The notes: a model not told the origin generated them from the sequence alone. DNA of 64,000 nucleotides from a bacterium (GCA_024680555.1 JAILCC010000022.1:62001-126000); one strand, 5' to 3'. Counted from the first letter of the stretch, positions 1 through 8,346 are shown. A program made the numbers and translations.

Positions 1-600
1 AGAGTCGCTCAGGCGGGTGGTGCTGATGCAATATTATCAGTTGTTCCTTATTATAACAAACCCTCTCAATCGGGTTTAATAAATCACTTTACTCAAATTG
101 CGCAAAGCGTTGATTTGCCGGTGCTTTTGTATAATATCCCCGGAAGAACAGGGATAAATATGCTGCCCGAAACAATTGCAACTATTGCAGAGAAAAACCC
201 CAATGTTTTTGGCGTAAAACAAAGTAACGGTGACCTTGACCAAGTATCTGAAATTATTTTGAATTGTCCGCAAGATTTTACTGTATTGTCAGGTGATGAT
301 TCATTAACTCTTCCGATGCTTTCATTGGGCGCAAGAGGCGTAGTCAGCGTTGCATCCCACATTATCGGTAAAGAAATTAAACAGATGATAAGATTGTTTA
401 AATTGGGTAAGGTAAACGAAGCGGCAGCGTTGCATGCGAGTTTTTATCCGACATTTAAAAAAATCTTTATGGCTCCCAACCCTGTTCCTATTAAAGCTGC
501 TCTGAATAAACTCGGTTTTATTTCAGACACGGTAAGAAATCCGCTTGTAACATTAACGGAGACCGAAAAAGAAGAACTGTTTAAGGTATTACATATCTAA
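1..600 (+). CDS. dapA: 4-hydroxy-tetrahydrodipicolinate synthase, 5' truncated by window edge
   Basis: This is the C-terminal 199 codons of DapA; the reading frame is open from base 1 and the N-terminus lies outside the window. DapA condenses pyruvate with aspartate semialdehyde in the cytoplasm, the first committed step of lysine and diaminopimelate synthesis. Visible family motifs are the YNIPGRTG segment, which carries the active-site Tyr and Arg, and GVKQSNGD, which carries the Schiff-base Lys. The GDDS and GARGVVSV segments of the TIM barrel follow. The stop codon runs directly into a strong hairpin terminator. The start codons at 115 and later are internal and should not be used. Identity is secure from the motifs; the upstream operon context cannot be seen. 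Confidence 0.95.
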   Translation, partial: RVAQAGGADAILSVVPYYNKPSQSGLINHFTQIAQSVDLPVLLYNIPGRTGINMLPETIATIAEKNPNVFGVKQSNGDLDQVSEIILNCPQDFTVLSGDDSLTLPMLSLGARGVVSVASHIIGKEIKQMIRLFKLGKVNEAAALHASFYPTFKKIFMAPNPVPIKAALNKLGFISDTVRNPLVTLTETEKEELFKVLHI

Positions 601-605
601 AAAAA

Positions 606-634
606 ATCCCTCTCAAGATAGAGGGATTTTTTTT
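606..634. terminator. Bidirectional Rho-independent terminator between dapA and the 157-aa gene
   Basis: The stem ATCCCTCT (606-613) pairs with AGAGGGAT (620-627) around a 6-nt loop. It is followed by eight T on the plus strand and preceded by an A run on the left, so it can end both convergent genes. Confidence 0.9.
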
Positions 635-1106
635 AGGATAAAAGTTTTTTTGTTCTTTCTATTGCTGCCATGAGAGCCGGAGATTCTTGTTCTTGCAATT
701 TAATGCCTTCAAGCCTTCTTATAAGGGATAATACACCCAAATGATAATTAAACTCATTTAAGGGACCTAAAATCGTATCCGGCATGTCTTTTCTTTTTAA
801 AACAACATCCTTGCTTGGACAAGGAATACGTGCTGTATGTGTGAAATTACCAATATAATTTGATATGTGGCTATCGCCATATTCCCAAGAATCTGCAATA
901 TCGAGTTTTGCGCCGGGCATCATCTCTTTTAATTTCAGTACTCTTTTTTCAAACGTATCTCGTACTTTAGGAGTGTATTTATAAATTTTTGCTTCGTCTT
1001 CCGCTGCAGAAAAAACCTCTATTGCTACTTTTCTCAATTCATTTTTAAATCTGGGAGAAAAAGTTAATCCAAAACTGTTTTGATTATTTACTGAATTTAC
1101 TTGCAT
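633..1106 (-). CDS. Hypothetical protein with SFG-type N-terminal motif
   Basis: A 157-aa protein that I do not recognise. It starts with an Asn/Val-rich stretch and the motif NSFGLTF at about residues 10-16, resembling the N-terminal tag seen in many Gastranaerophilales hypotheticals. The rest is soluble, mixed helical and charged, with no signal peptide or membrane segment. A ribosome-binding site (AAAAGGA) lies a few bases upstream of the ATG at 1106. The gene converges on dapA and shares its terminator. It stands alone, since the next minus-strand gene upstream (radical SAM) ends about 50 bases away. No function is assigned. Confidence 0.75.
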   Translation of the reverse strand: MQVNSVNNQNSFGLTFSPRFKNELRKVAIEVFSAAEDEAKIYKYTPKVRDTFEKRVLKLKEMMPGAKLDIADSWEYGDSHISNYIGNFTHTARIPCPSKDVVLKRKDMPDTILGPLNEFNYHLGVLSLIRRLEGIKLQEQESPALMAAIERTKKLLS

Positions 1107-1154
1107 AACAAATCCTTTTCCCTAAATCTGTATATACTAAATCACGTAAAAATT

Positions 1155-2081
1155 TTATTTGCTATATTTTCCTTGGCAAGAATTATTCAGTTCAAACCAT
1201 TCATCAATTTTATTTAAGGTTTTAAACTTTTGTCCCAACCAGATGGGGGCAAGCAGGGATTTTTTGTAACCGTTTCCGGCAAGTCGGTGAATAATAACAT
1301 TTTCGGGTAAAATCTCCATAAATGAACAAGCCAAGTCTACGTATTCATCTTCTTCAAGAATTTTTAATTCTCCTGCTGAATATAATTTTTCCAGTTTTGA
1401 ATTTTTGAGTACGCAAAGTGCATGTATTTTCACACCGTCAATGCCTATGTCGGCAAGGGCTTTTGCCGTATCCATCATGTCCTGTTTTGTTTCGTTTGGA
1501 AGCCCCAAAATTACATGTGCAGAAATTTTTATGCCTTTGTTTTGGGTAAGTTTTACTGCATCAATAAAGTCTTTGGCGCTATGAGAGCGGTTTATGAGTT
1601 CGAGAGTCCTGTCTTTTATGCTTTGCAAGCCGTATTCAAGCCAAACTTCTTTATCATTTGTATAACTTTGAATAAGCTCTATTTTTGCTTCATCAACACA
1701 GTCGGGACGAGTTCCGATAGATAAACCGACTACTCTTTCATTGTTTGTTGCATCATCATATATTTGTTTTATTTTTTCAATCGAGGCATAGGTGTTGGAG
1801 TATGATTGCAGATATGCTATAAATTTGTGCGCATGAAATCTCTTTTCAAGATTATTTATCCCGACATTTAACTGTTCGCTTATTGGCAAAAAACCGTCAT
1901 GTGCCTTGGAAAACGAGCCGTCATCATCACAAAAAATGCATCCGCCAAATGATTTTGTGCCATCACGATTAGGACACCCCAAATTTGCATTAAGGGTGAC
2001 CTTATAAACTTTTTCTCCGAATTTATCTTTTAGATACTGGCTGTATGTGCGGTATCTTTTTCCCGAATTGTCCGTAAACAT
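1155..2081 (-). CDS. Radical SAM protein of the TIGR01212/YhcC type
   Basis: This 308-aa radical SAM enzyme has the length of E. coli YhcC. The cluster-binding cysteines lie in the N-terminal NLGCPNRDG..GGCIFC segment, in the wide CX(n)CxxC arrangement typical of the Elp3-like YhcC family rather than the plain CxxxCxxC. Further motifs are GTRPDC, EYGLQS and HVILGLPNET, which belong to the SAM-binding barrel. The biochemical role of YhcC-family proteins is not settled; many Elp3-like enzymes act on RNA. The start ATG overlaps the stop of the small zinc-ribbon gene upstream (TAATG), so the two are probably translationally coupled. Confidence 0.88.
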   Translation of the reverse strand: MFTDNSGKRYRTYSQYLKDKFGEKVYKVTLNANLGCPNRDGTKSFGGCIFCDDDGSFSKAHDGFLPISEQLNVGINNLEKRFHAHKFIAYLQSYSNTYASIEKIKQIYDDATNNERVVGLSIGTRPDCVDEAKIELIQSYTNDKEVWLEYGLQSIKDRTLELINRSHSAKDFIDAVKLTQNKGIKISAHVILGLPNETKQDMMDTAKALADIGIDGVKIHALCVLKNSKLEKLYSAGELKILEEDEYVDLACSFMEILPENVIIHRLAGNGYKKSLLAPIWLGQKFKTLNKIDEWFELNNSCQGKYSK

Positions 2082-2245
2082 TACTCTTCTTGTGACGGAA
2101 GAATCGGATAAAGATAATGTTCACCGCATTTTGGACAAATTACTTCTTGTTGTTTTCCGGGTTCTAACTGAACAACTTCAAAAAGTTCTCTGCAGCTTGA
2201 TTGTACGCATCTTATTGCCCATGTGGGTCTAACTATTCTTGCCAT
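2081..2245 (-). CDS. Small zinc-ribbon protein, 54 aa
   Basis: A short ORF read directly from the minus strand: ATG at 2245-2243, stop at 2083-2081. It has four cysteines in zinc-ribbon spacing: C13-x4-C18 and CPKCG at 37-41. An AGAGGG ribosome-binding site sits just upstream of the ATG. Its stop shares one base with the start of the radical-SAM gene (TAATG), which supports a real, coupled gene. It may be a nucleic-acid or partner-binding accessory of that enzyme; the partnership is inferred only from coupling. No family name is assigned. Confidence 0.72.
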   Translation of the reverse strand: MARIVRPTWAIRCVQSSCRELFEVVQLEPGKQQEVICPKCGEHYLYPILPSQEE

Positions 2246-2292
2246 TTTTCCCTCTTTTCTTTTAAATCCAATTTTAATATATCATATTATAT

Positions 2293-2850
2293 TTATTCTT
2301 CCAAATTTTTAAATTCTGCCGAAGTGTCATTAAAAAGTTTTTCTATATATTCAGGCGGAATTTCTTCGGTCGAAAAGCTCTTATCTAAAGGCATAATGCT
2401 GTCCACTTTTGATTCTGTGGTACCTATTATTACCTGTCTTCCGTTTACTTCTACAAGGTATATTGTTTTTCCGTTGGAAAGTTGTTTTGCTGACAGTATA
2501 TTAAATTTGTTGTTGGGGGCTTTTCGCTTAAAAAGTTCCAAGAAAGGCATTCCCTTAATTTTTGTTGATATAAATAAAATGGCTACAATGCTCAAAATAA
2601 TAAGCATAATAGTGTTTATAATATCAAGGGCGGAAGAAGTTTTTCTGCTGGCGCTTTCTTCTGTATCGCTATAAACATAAAAGTTTTCGGACGGGTTTTT
2701 TAAGGATTTTTCAATATTGCCGTATTTGTAATTTTGTTCTTCAATCTTTAACGGTCTGATTTGCGGTTTTGGTTCTCGTGGTGCCGCAAATACACCCGAT
2801 GTGTATAAAAACATTGCGCAAATGGTTAGTAAGAAAAACTTTTTAAACAT
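2293..2850 (-). CDS. FliO-like membrane protein, orphan
   Basis: A 185-aa protein with a signal peptide (residues 1-22, ending VFAA), a variable charged region, one membrane helix near residues 75-96 (NTIMLIILSIVAILFIST) and a C-terminal cytoplasmic domain. That domain reads as FliO/MopB-like: LSAKQLSNGKTIYLVEVNG followed by a V-I-G-T segment matches the family pattern in which the protein holds a small beta-barrel after the helix. FliO helps assemble the FliPQR export gate of flagella. No other flagellar gene is visible here, so it may be a relict, part of a split system, or a FliO-fold protein with another job. The family call is by pattern, moderately sure. Confidence 0.6.
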   Translation of the reverse strand: MFKKFFLLTICAMFLYTSGVFAAPREPKPQIRPLKIEEQNYKYGNIEKSLKNPSENFYVYSDTEESASRKTSSALDIINTIMLIILSIVAILFISTKIKGMPFLELFKRKAPNNKFNILSAKQLSNGKTIYLVEVNGRQVIIGTTESKVDSIMPLDKSFSTEEIPPEYIEKLFNDTSAEFKNLEE

Positions 2851-2922
2851 TTTACCAGCCTTTTTGTTTGTACCTTTTAGTATTATAGTATAAAATAATC
2901 ATTGTAGTAAACAGGCTTTTTT

Positions 2923-4161
2923 ATGAAACGCAGAACTAATTTATTGGTCAGGATAAAAAATATACTGAAAGAGGTCAGGTTTGGCAATTTTTCTAATCGT
3001 TTGCCGGAAGATGCGGCGGAAGAAGATAAAGAATTTGTCATTGATTTCAATAATATGCTTGAATCCTTGCAGGACAGGGAAAATATGATTTCCGAAAATC
3101 AGGGGATTTTTCTCGCAAAGACAGAATATCTGAAAAATCTCTTTGATATGCTTAACGAAGGGATTATTTCTGTTAATAAAGATTTAAAAATACTTTCCGT
3201 TAATAAAACTCAGGCTAAATGGTTCAGGATAAAACACAAAAAACTTTTCGGGATGAAATTGCCGGATGTTTTGTCAAAATACAAAATATATTCCGAAAAC
3301 GGCGAGGAACTTACAAAAAAATATGATGAATTTTTTAAACAAAGCAGAACGAATTGTATTTTGACATTTGAGTTGAAAAAATTGAGAATGACTTTTTCCG
3401 TTACGGTTAAAAAATTTTTGGACAATGACAAAAACGAAAATTATTTTATAATTTCAAAAGACATTTCTTCCGATATAAAGCTGCAAAAGCTGAAAGATAC
3501 TTTTCTGGCAACATTGACACATGATTTAAAAGTACCGATAGTTGCGGAGGAAAAAGTTCTTCAATTATTGCTGAATGAAAGTTTGGGAAAAACTTCCGCC
3601 GTACAAAAGGAAGCTCTTGAAAATATGCTCTCAAATAACAAGGATATGCTTTCTCTTGTAAATACGCTGCTTGATGTTTATAAGCTTGAAGATGGCGTTT
3701 TTCAAATAAATAAAGCGAAATTTAATTTTTCCGAACTTGTTTGTGATGAAGTTGAAAAAGTGAAATTTATTGCTTCTGAAGCCGGAGTAAGTATAAAAAT
3801 ATCTGATAGTGCAAAAATAAAAGAAATCATTGCGGATGAAACTCAAATAGGTCGTGTAATAAAAAACCTGCTTACAAATGCCATAAACTTTGCCCCGCAA
3901 GGCAGTGAGGTGCGGGTTGATGTGTTTAATAATGATAATAAAATCTGTGTATCGGTAAGTGATTGCGGTTCGGGAATTTTACCCGAAAATATTCCCCATG
4001 TTTTTGACAGGTATTATACGAAAAAATATCGCAAAGTCGGAACAGGACTTGGGTTGTATCTCTCGAAGAAAATTGTGCGCCTGCATGGGGGGGATATAAA
4101 GGCGGAAAGTGTTCCCGATAAGAAAACGACATTTACAGTCGAGTTGCCAATTGATGTATAA
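2923..4161 (+). CDS. PAS-containing sensor histidine kinase, no membrane segment
   Basis: A 412-aa histidine kinase. Residues 1-60 look like a HAMP-type or coiled linker, and 70-185 form a PAS domain (LFDMLNEGIISVNKDLKIL). The H-box FLATLTHDLKVP places the phospho-acceptor at His200. N-box NLLTNAINFAP, G1-box DCGSGI, and F/G2-box YYTKKYRKVGTGLGLYLSKK follow. The N-terminus has no transmembrane helix, so it should sense a cytoplasmic signal or a bound ligand. No response regulator is adjacent, making it an orphan in this window. It lies just upstream of adhE on the same strand, but 167 bases and a good promoter separate them. The Shine-Dalgarno sequence before the ATG is weak. Confidence 0.9.
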   Translation: MKRRTNLLVRIKNILKEVRFGNFSNRLPEDAAEEDKEFVIDFNNMLESLQDRENMISENQGIFLAKTEYLKNLFDMLNEGIISVNKDLKILSVNKTQAKWFRIKHKKLFGMKLPDVLSKYKIYSENGEELTKKYDEFFKQSRTNCILTFELKKLRMTFSVTVKKFLDNDKNENYFIISKDISSDIKLQKLKDTFLATLTHDLKVPIVAEEKVLQLLLNESLGKTSAVQKEALENMLSNNKDMLSLVNTLLDVYKLEDGVFQINKAKFNFSELVCDEVEKVKFIASEAGVSIKISDSAKIKEIIADETQIGRVIKNLLTNAINFAPQGSEVRVDVFNNDNKICVSVSDCGSGILPENIPHVFDRYYTKKYRKVGTGLGLYLSKKIVRLHGGDIKAESVPDKKTTFTVELPIDV

Positions 4162-4165
4162 AAAA

Positions 4166-4183
4166 TTGTGAAAAATGGCACGA
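4166..4183 (+). promoter_or_regulatory. Candidate Rex operator upstream of adhE
   Basis: TTGTGAAAAATGGCACGA has a perfect left half of the Rex consensus (TTGTGA-N6-TCACAA) and a degenerate right half. It lies about 70 bases upstream of the adhE -35 box, further than ideal. Rex is encoded directly after adhE, which makes regulation plausible, but the site itself is weak evidence. Confidence 0.3.
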
Positions 4184-4251
4184 TTTATTTTTAGCGATTA
4201 AAGAACAAAAATACGCAAGAGCCATGTTTTTGTGCAATATCCTTTTGTCCG

Positions 4252-4279
4252 TTGACTGAATATCTTTATATTGTATAAT
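4252..4279 (+). promoter_or_regulatory. Sigma-70-type promoter of adhE
   Basis: TTGACT (4252-4257), a 16-base spacer and a perfect TATAAT (4274-4279). This leaves a leader of about 45 bases before the adhE ATG, including AGGAG about 13 bases upstream of the start. Confidence 0.7.
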
Positions 4280-4328
4280 ATAAATAAGGAAAAAAATCAC
4301 GATAATTTATAGGAGTTGTCGAAAAATT

Positions 4329-6941
4329 ATGGCAGAAGCATTAGAAAATCAGGTATTAGTTGATACGCCTGAAAAGCTCGAACAGTTAATCGAGAGAGTA
4401 AAGGAAGCGCAAAAGGTTTTTGCAACCTTCCCTGAAGAAAAGGTCAACAAAATTTTTAAGGCTGCGGCTGCTGCTGCGGACAAAGCACGTATTCCTCTTG
4501 CAAAAATGGCAGTTGAAGAAACGGGCATGGGGATTGTGGAAGACAAGGTTATAAAAAACCACTTTGCATCCGAATATATTTATAATAAGCATAAAAATGC
4601 AAAGACTGTCGGCATAATCAGTCAGGATAAAACAAACGGTATAAAAATAGTTGCAGAGCCTCTCGGTGTTATTGCAGGTATTGTTCCTACTACTAACCCG
4701 ACTTCAACGGCTATTTTTAAATCTTTAATATGCTTGAAAACAAGAAATGCAATTATATTTTCACCTCACCCGAGAGCGAAAAAATCTACTATTGCAGCGG
4801 CTAAGACAGTCCTTGATGCTGCAATTAAGGCTGGTGCACCGGCTGATATTATTGGATGGATTGATATTCCGTCTATCGAAATGTCAAATATGCTTATGAC
4901 TCACCCGAAAATTGACTGCATATTGGCTACAGGCGGTCCGAGTATGGTAAAAGCAGCTTATTCTTCGGGGAAACCGGCTTTGGGTGTAGGTCCAGGAAAT
5001 ACTCCTGCTGTTATTGATGAAACTGCGGATATAAAAATGGCAGTATCTTCTGTTTTGATGTCAAAAACATTTGATAACGGAATGATTTGTGCTTCAGAAC
5101 AGTCTGTAATTGCAGTGGAAGATGTTTATGCCGAAGTAAAACAAGAAATTCAATACAGAGGCGCATATATTTTATCGAAAGATGAAATTAAAAAACTTCA
5201 AAGCATAATACTTACTCCTGCAGGTACGGTAAATCCTGCAATAGTAGGTCAGCCGGCATACAAAATTGCCGAGCTTGCAGGATTTGAAGTAGATAAAAAG
5301 ACAAAAGTTTTGGTCGGTGAAAGAGATAAAGTTGAAGCTGACGATCCGTTTGCACACGAAAAACTTTCTCCGATTTTGGCATTGTATAAGGCTGAAGATT
5401 TTGACCATGCGGTTGATATGGCTCATGACCTTGTATTATTGGGTGGCGCTGGTCACACATCTATTCTTTATACAGATACGGCAACACAAGACAGAGTTAA
5501 AAAGTTTGCAAGAACATTACCTACAGGCAGACTGCTTGTAAATTGCCCTGCATCTCAAGGTGCAATTGGCGATTTGTACAACTTCAGACTTGAACCGTCA
5601 CTTACGTTAGGATGCGGTTCATGGGGCGGAAATTCCGTCAGCGAAAACGTTGGAGTTAAACATTTATTGAATTACAAGACAGTTGCCGAAAGGAGAGAAA
5701 ATATGTTATGGTTTAAAGTTCCGCCGAAAATTTATTTCAAAAGAGGTGCGGTTGATTTGGCTCTTAGAGAATTGGAAGGGAAGAAACGTGCGTTTATCGT
5801 TACTGATAGATTCTTGTTCAATTCAGGAGCAATAAACAGTGTTACTAATGTTTTAAAAGAAGTCGGTATTGATTATGAAATATTCTTTGATGTAAAACCT
5901 GATCCGACCTTATCTACTATCAATGAAGCGTTGAATATCGTAAGACCTTTTGAACCCGATGTAATCATTTCATTGGGCGGCGGTTCGCCGATGGACGCAG
6001 CAAAGATTATTTGGTTAATGTATGAACATCCGGAAACTAACTTTGAAGATATTTCAATGAGATTTATGGATATCAGAAAGAGAATTTGCTGTATTCCCGA
6101 ATTGGGTAAAAAAGCTACAATGGTTGCTATTCCGACAACTTCCGGTACAGGTTCGGAGGTTACTCCTTTTGCAATTATTACTGACGACAAAACTCACGTA
6201 AAATATGCAATTGCAGACTATGCGTTGACTCCTAATATGGCAATTATTGATCCGAATTTTGTTGACGGTATGCCGAAAGGTTTGACGGCTGCTTCCGGTA
6301 TAGATGCCCTTGTTCACGCAGTTGAAGCTTATGTTTCTGTTATGGCGACGAACTTCACAAACTCTACCGCTTTAGAAGCTATCAAACTTATTTTCAGATA
6401 TCTTCCCCGTTCGTACAGAGAGGGGGCAAACGATCCGATAGCGAGAGAAAAAATGCACTATGCCGCAACAATTGCCGGTATGGCATTTGCAAACTCATTC
6501 CTTGGTGTATGCCACTCCATGGCGCACAAATTGGGAGCTGCTTTCAGCATTCCTCACGGTATTGCTAATGCTGTATTGTTTAATCAAGTTATTAAATACA
6601 ATGCGACTGACTGCCCTGTAAAACAAGGGGTATTCCCGCAATATAAATATCCTAATGCTAAAGCAAAATACGGACAAATTGCTGATGAATTGAACCTTGG
6701 CGGTAAGGATGATGATGAAAAAGTTCAACTTCTTCTTGATGCAATTACTAAATTGAAACAAGAATTGGAAATTCCAAATTCAATTAAAGAACTCGGTATT
6801 TCCGAAGAAGATTTCTATGGAAAACTTGACCAGATTGTTGAACTTGCATTCGATGACCAATGCACAGGCGCAAATCCGGCTTATCCGTTGTTGGATGAAA
6901 TAAAACAATTATACATTGATGCATACAACGGTGTTGTTTAA
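4329..6941 (+). CDS. adhE: Bifunctional acetaldehyde/alcohol dehydrogenase
   Basis: An 870-aa AdhE that reduces acetyl-CoA to acetaldehyde and then to ethanol, re-oxidising two NADH during fermentation; family members form cytoplasmic spirosomes. Residues 1-450 are the CoA-acylating aldehyde dehydrogenase with the catalytic Cys254 in GMICASEQ. Residues 470-870 are the iron-dependent alcohol dehydrogenase, with the nucleotide loop SLGGGSPMDAAK. The iron ligands are D659, H663, H729 and H743, each exactly six residues beyond the E. coli ligands as I recall them. Full length, with both active sites intact. A promoter and possible Rex site lie upstream, a terminator downstream, and the rex-like regulator gene follows. 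Very secure. Confidence 0.98.
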   Translation: MAEALENQVLVDTPEKLEQLIERVKEAQKVFATFPEEKVNKIFKAAAAAADKARIPLAKMAVEETGMGIVEDKVIKNHFASEYIYNKHKNAKTVGIISQDKTNGIKIVAEPLGVIAGIVPTTNPTSTAIFKSLICLKTRNAIIFSPHPRAKKSTIAAAKTVLDAAIKAGAPADIIGWIDIPSIEMSNMLMTHPKIDCILATGGPSMVKAAYSSGKPALGVGPGNTPAVIDETADIKMAVSSVLMSKTFDNGMICASEQSVIAVEDVYAEVKQEIQYRGAYILSKDEIKKLQSIILTPAGTVNPAIVGQPAYKIAELAGFEVDKKTKVLVGERDKVEADDPFAHEKLSPILALYKAEDFDHAVDMAHDLVLLGGAGHTSILYTDTATQDRVKKFARTLPTGRLLVNCPASQGAIGDLYNFRLEPSLTLGCGSWGGNSVSENVGVKHLLNYKTVAERRENMLWFKVPPKIYFKRGAVDLALRELEGKKRAFIVTDRFLFNSGAINSVTNVLKEVGIDYEIFFDVKPDPTLSTINEALNIVRPFEPDVIISLGGGSPMDAAKIIWLMYEHPETNFEDISMRFMDIRKRICCIPELGKKATMVAIPTTSGTGSEVTPFAIITDDKTHVKYAIADYALTPNMAIIDPNFVDGMPKGLTAASGIDALVHAVEAYVSVMATNFTNSTALEAIKLIFRYLPRSYREGANDPIAREKMHYAATIAGMAFANSFLGVCHSMAHKLGAAFSIPHGIANAVLFNQVIKYNATDCPVKQGVFPQYKYPNAKAKYGQIADELNLGGKDDDEKVQLLLDAITKLKQELEIPNSIKELGISEEDFYGKLDQIVELAFDDQCTGANPAYPLLDEIKQLYIDAYNGVV

Positions 6942-6950
6942 AAGGTATAT

Positions 6951-6982
6951 TGAGGCTGCTAAAATATGGCAGCCTCATTTTT
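6951..6982 (+). terminator. Terminator between adhE and rex
   Basis: TGAGGCTGC (6951-6959) pairs with GCAGCCTCA (6969-6977) around a 9-nt loop and is followed by TTTTT. It sits only 10 bases before the rex start, so it could also work as an attenuator of readthrough from adhE into rex. Confidence 0.85.
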
Positions 6983-6992
6983 ACGGTGAATA

Positions 6993-7919
6993 ATGAATAT
7001 TTCTGATAAGGTTATAAAAAGACTGACTTTATACCACTACATTTTTACGGACTATCTTGAAAAAAATATTGAAGTTATTTCAAGTCCGCAGATTGCTGCG
7101 TTGTTGAATATTGACGATTCTCAAGTGCGTAAGGATTTGAAATATTTAAATAATGAGGGGAAATGCAGAGTCGGCTATAATGTCAGAGCCCTAAAAGAGT
7201 CTATTGAAAGGCTGCTTGGTTATGCGGAAAAGAAAAATGCCATAATTGTCGGTGCGGGTAATCTCGGACTTGCATTAACAAAGTATGATGATTTTTCCAG
7301 TTATGGCCTGAATATCGTTGCTCTTTTTGACAATGATCCGTTAAAAGTCGGAATGAGTTTTAATGATAAAAAAGTTTTCAGTATAGGTAAGCTCGAAAAA
7401 TATACAAAAGAAAATAAAATCGAGATAGCGATTTTAACAGTTCCGAGGCTCTATGCACAAGAAGTTGCAGACATACTGGTGAATGCTAAAATCAAATATA
7501 TATGGAATTTTACCCCCAGTATATTGAGAGTTTCTAAAAATGTAAAAGTTTGGAACGAAAATCTTATGGGAAGTTGTTTACAATTTACCGCTCAAAACAA
7601 AAAATATGATAAAATTGAGCAGACGAGTTTTTATAAGAAGGGGAATGTTATGCAAAATGAAATCAATATAAGCGTATGTACAGGCTCAACTTGTTACACA
7701 AGGGGCAGAGCGATATTAACGGAATTGTTAAAAATTGTTCCTCAAAAATATGGCAGCAATGTGAAAGTTGCGGGTGTTCCTTGTCTTGAGGTTTGTTCTA
7801 TTGATTGGGGACATGAAAAAGCTCCTTACGTTAAAATTAACGAAGAGATACTGAACAATGCAACTGTTGAAAAAGTTATTGCAAGAGTTGACGAATTATT
7901 AAACGGTGCAGGTGCGTAG
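6993..7919 (+). CDS. rex: Redox repressor Rex fused to a thioredoxin-like [2Fe-2S] domain
   Basis: A 308-aa fusion. Residues 1-75 are the Rex winged helix (PQIAALLNIDDSQVRKDL), and 80-215 are the NAD(H)-binding Rossmann domain (IIVGAGNLGLAL, GAGNLG at 87-92). Rex normally ends after its domain-swap helix at about 210 aa. Here a short linker leads in frame to residues 220-308, a NuoE/thioredoxin-like ferredoxin with cysteines C229, C234, C264 and C268 in CX4C...CX3C spacing. Rex senses the NADH/NAD+ ratio and represses fermentation genes such as adhE, its upstream neighbour. The extra Fe-S domain could add direct redox or oxygen sensing; this is inference. An internal ATG with a good ribosome-binding site may also yield the ferredoxin alone. 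Confidence 0.9.
   Translation: MNISDKVIKRLTLYHYIFTDYLEKNIEVISSPQIAALLNIDDSQVRKDLKYLNNEGKCRVGYNVRALKESIERLLGYAEKKNAIIVGAGNLGLALTKYDDFSSYGLNIVALFDNDPLKVGMSFNDKKVFSIGKLEKYTKENKIEIAILTVPRLYAQEVADILVNAKIKYIWNFTPSILRVSKNVKVWNENLMGSCLQFTAQNKKYDKIEQTSFYKKGNVMQNEINISVCTGSTCYTRGRAILTELLKIVPQKYGSNVKVAGVPCLEVCSIDWGHEKAPYVKINEEILNNATVEKVIARVDELLNGAGA
7635..7652 (+). promoter_or_regulatory. Internal ribosome-binding site and ATG inside the rex fusion
   Basis: AAGAAGGGG (7635-7643) lies six bases before an in-frame ATG at 7650, exactly where the [2Fe-2S] domain begins (residue 220). It could direct separate synthesis of an 89-aa ferredoxin. Confidence 0.5.
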
Positions 7920-7952
7920 TTCCTGCACAAAAACCCTGTTTTCGATAACTAA

Positions 7953-8207
7953 TTAAACTATTTTGCCCATGAAGCCTTTGAGTTTATCAAGGAGTCCTTG
8001 TTCTTCTTCAAGAGAAGGCATGCCGCTATCTGCCATTTTTTCAAGTTTATCTTCACTCAAAAAACTACTCATAATAGATTGGTTTTCTTCTTCCTTTTTC
8101 TTTTTTTGTCTAAAATAGCCGGTATTTCCGCCACCGCCGCCTTTTCCTAAAAAGGTATTTTCAACTTTGGGCTTAAATGCTGATGCTGTTGTGAAATCGA
8201 ATGACAT
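7953..8207 (-). CDS. Small hypothetical protein, Gly-rich linker
   Basis: An 84-aa protein that I do not recognise. It begins MSFDFTTASAF and carries a run of five glycines at about residues 23-27, a lysine/glutamate-rich basic-acidic stretch near 34-42, and an amphipathic C-terminal helix (LLDKLKGFMGKIV). No signal peptide or cysteines. It is convergent with rex and divergent from the AsmA-like gene. It could be a small cytoplasmic adaptor or a membrane-associated peptide; nothing in the context decides. Confidence 0.6.
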   Translation of the reverse strand: MSFDFTTASAFKPKVENTFLGKGGGGGNTGYFRQKKKKEEENQSIMSSFLSEDKLEKMADSGMPSLEEEQGLLDKLKGFMGKIV

Positions 8208-8337
8208 GACTTTTATCCCATTATTTACCTATATATATAAAAAAATTCGGCATTTCATCCATGCCAAATATTTACAAAATTTTACAATTGTTAATATTTG
8301 TTAAACAATATCTTTGCAAAAATTTCTGAAGATTTTG

Positions 8338-8346
8338 TGATAAACT
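8338..8346 (+). promoter_or_regulatory. Candidate extended -10 promoter of the AsmA-like gene
   Basis: TGATAAACT (TGn followed by TAAACT) lies about 30 bases before the ATG at 8377. AGGAG at 8363-8367 gives a good ribosome-binding site. No well-spaced -35 box is visible. Confidence 0.4.

Noticed and set aside
1422-1724. 100-aa plus-strand ORF inside the radical-SAM gene
   Set aside because: Shadow of the minus-strand gene; no ribosome-binding site or coding pattern of its own.
7906-7928. Hairpin GTGCAGG/CCTGCAC across the rex stop codon
   Set aside because: The stem is good but no T run follows on either strand; not called a terminator.
8288-8308. TTGTTAA...TTAAACAA resembling a Rex-type site before the AsmA-like gene
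   Set aside because: Spacing and symmetry do not match either Rex consensus, and short AT-rich matches are expected by chance.
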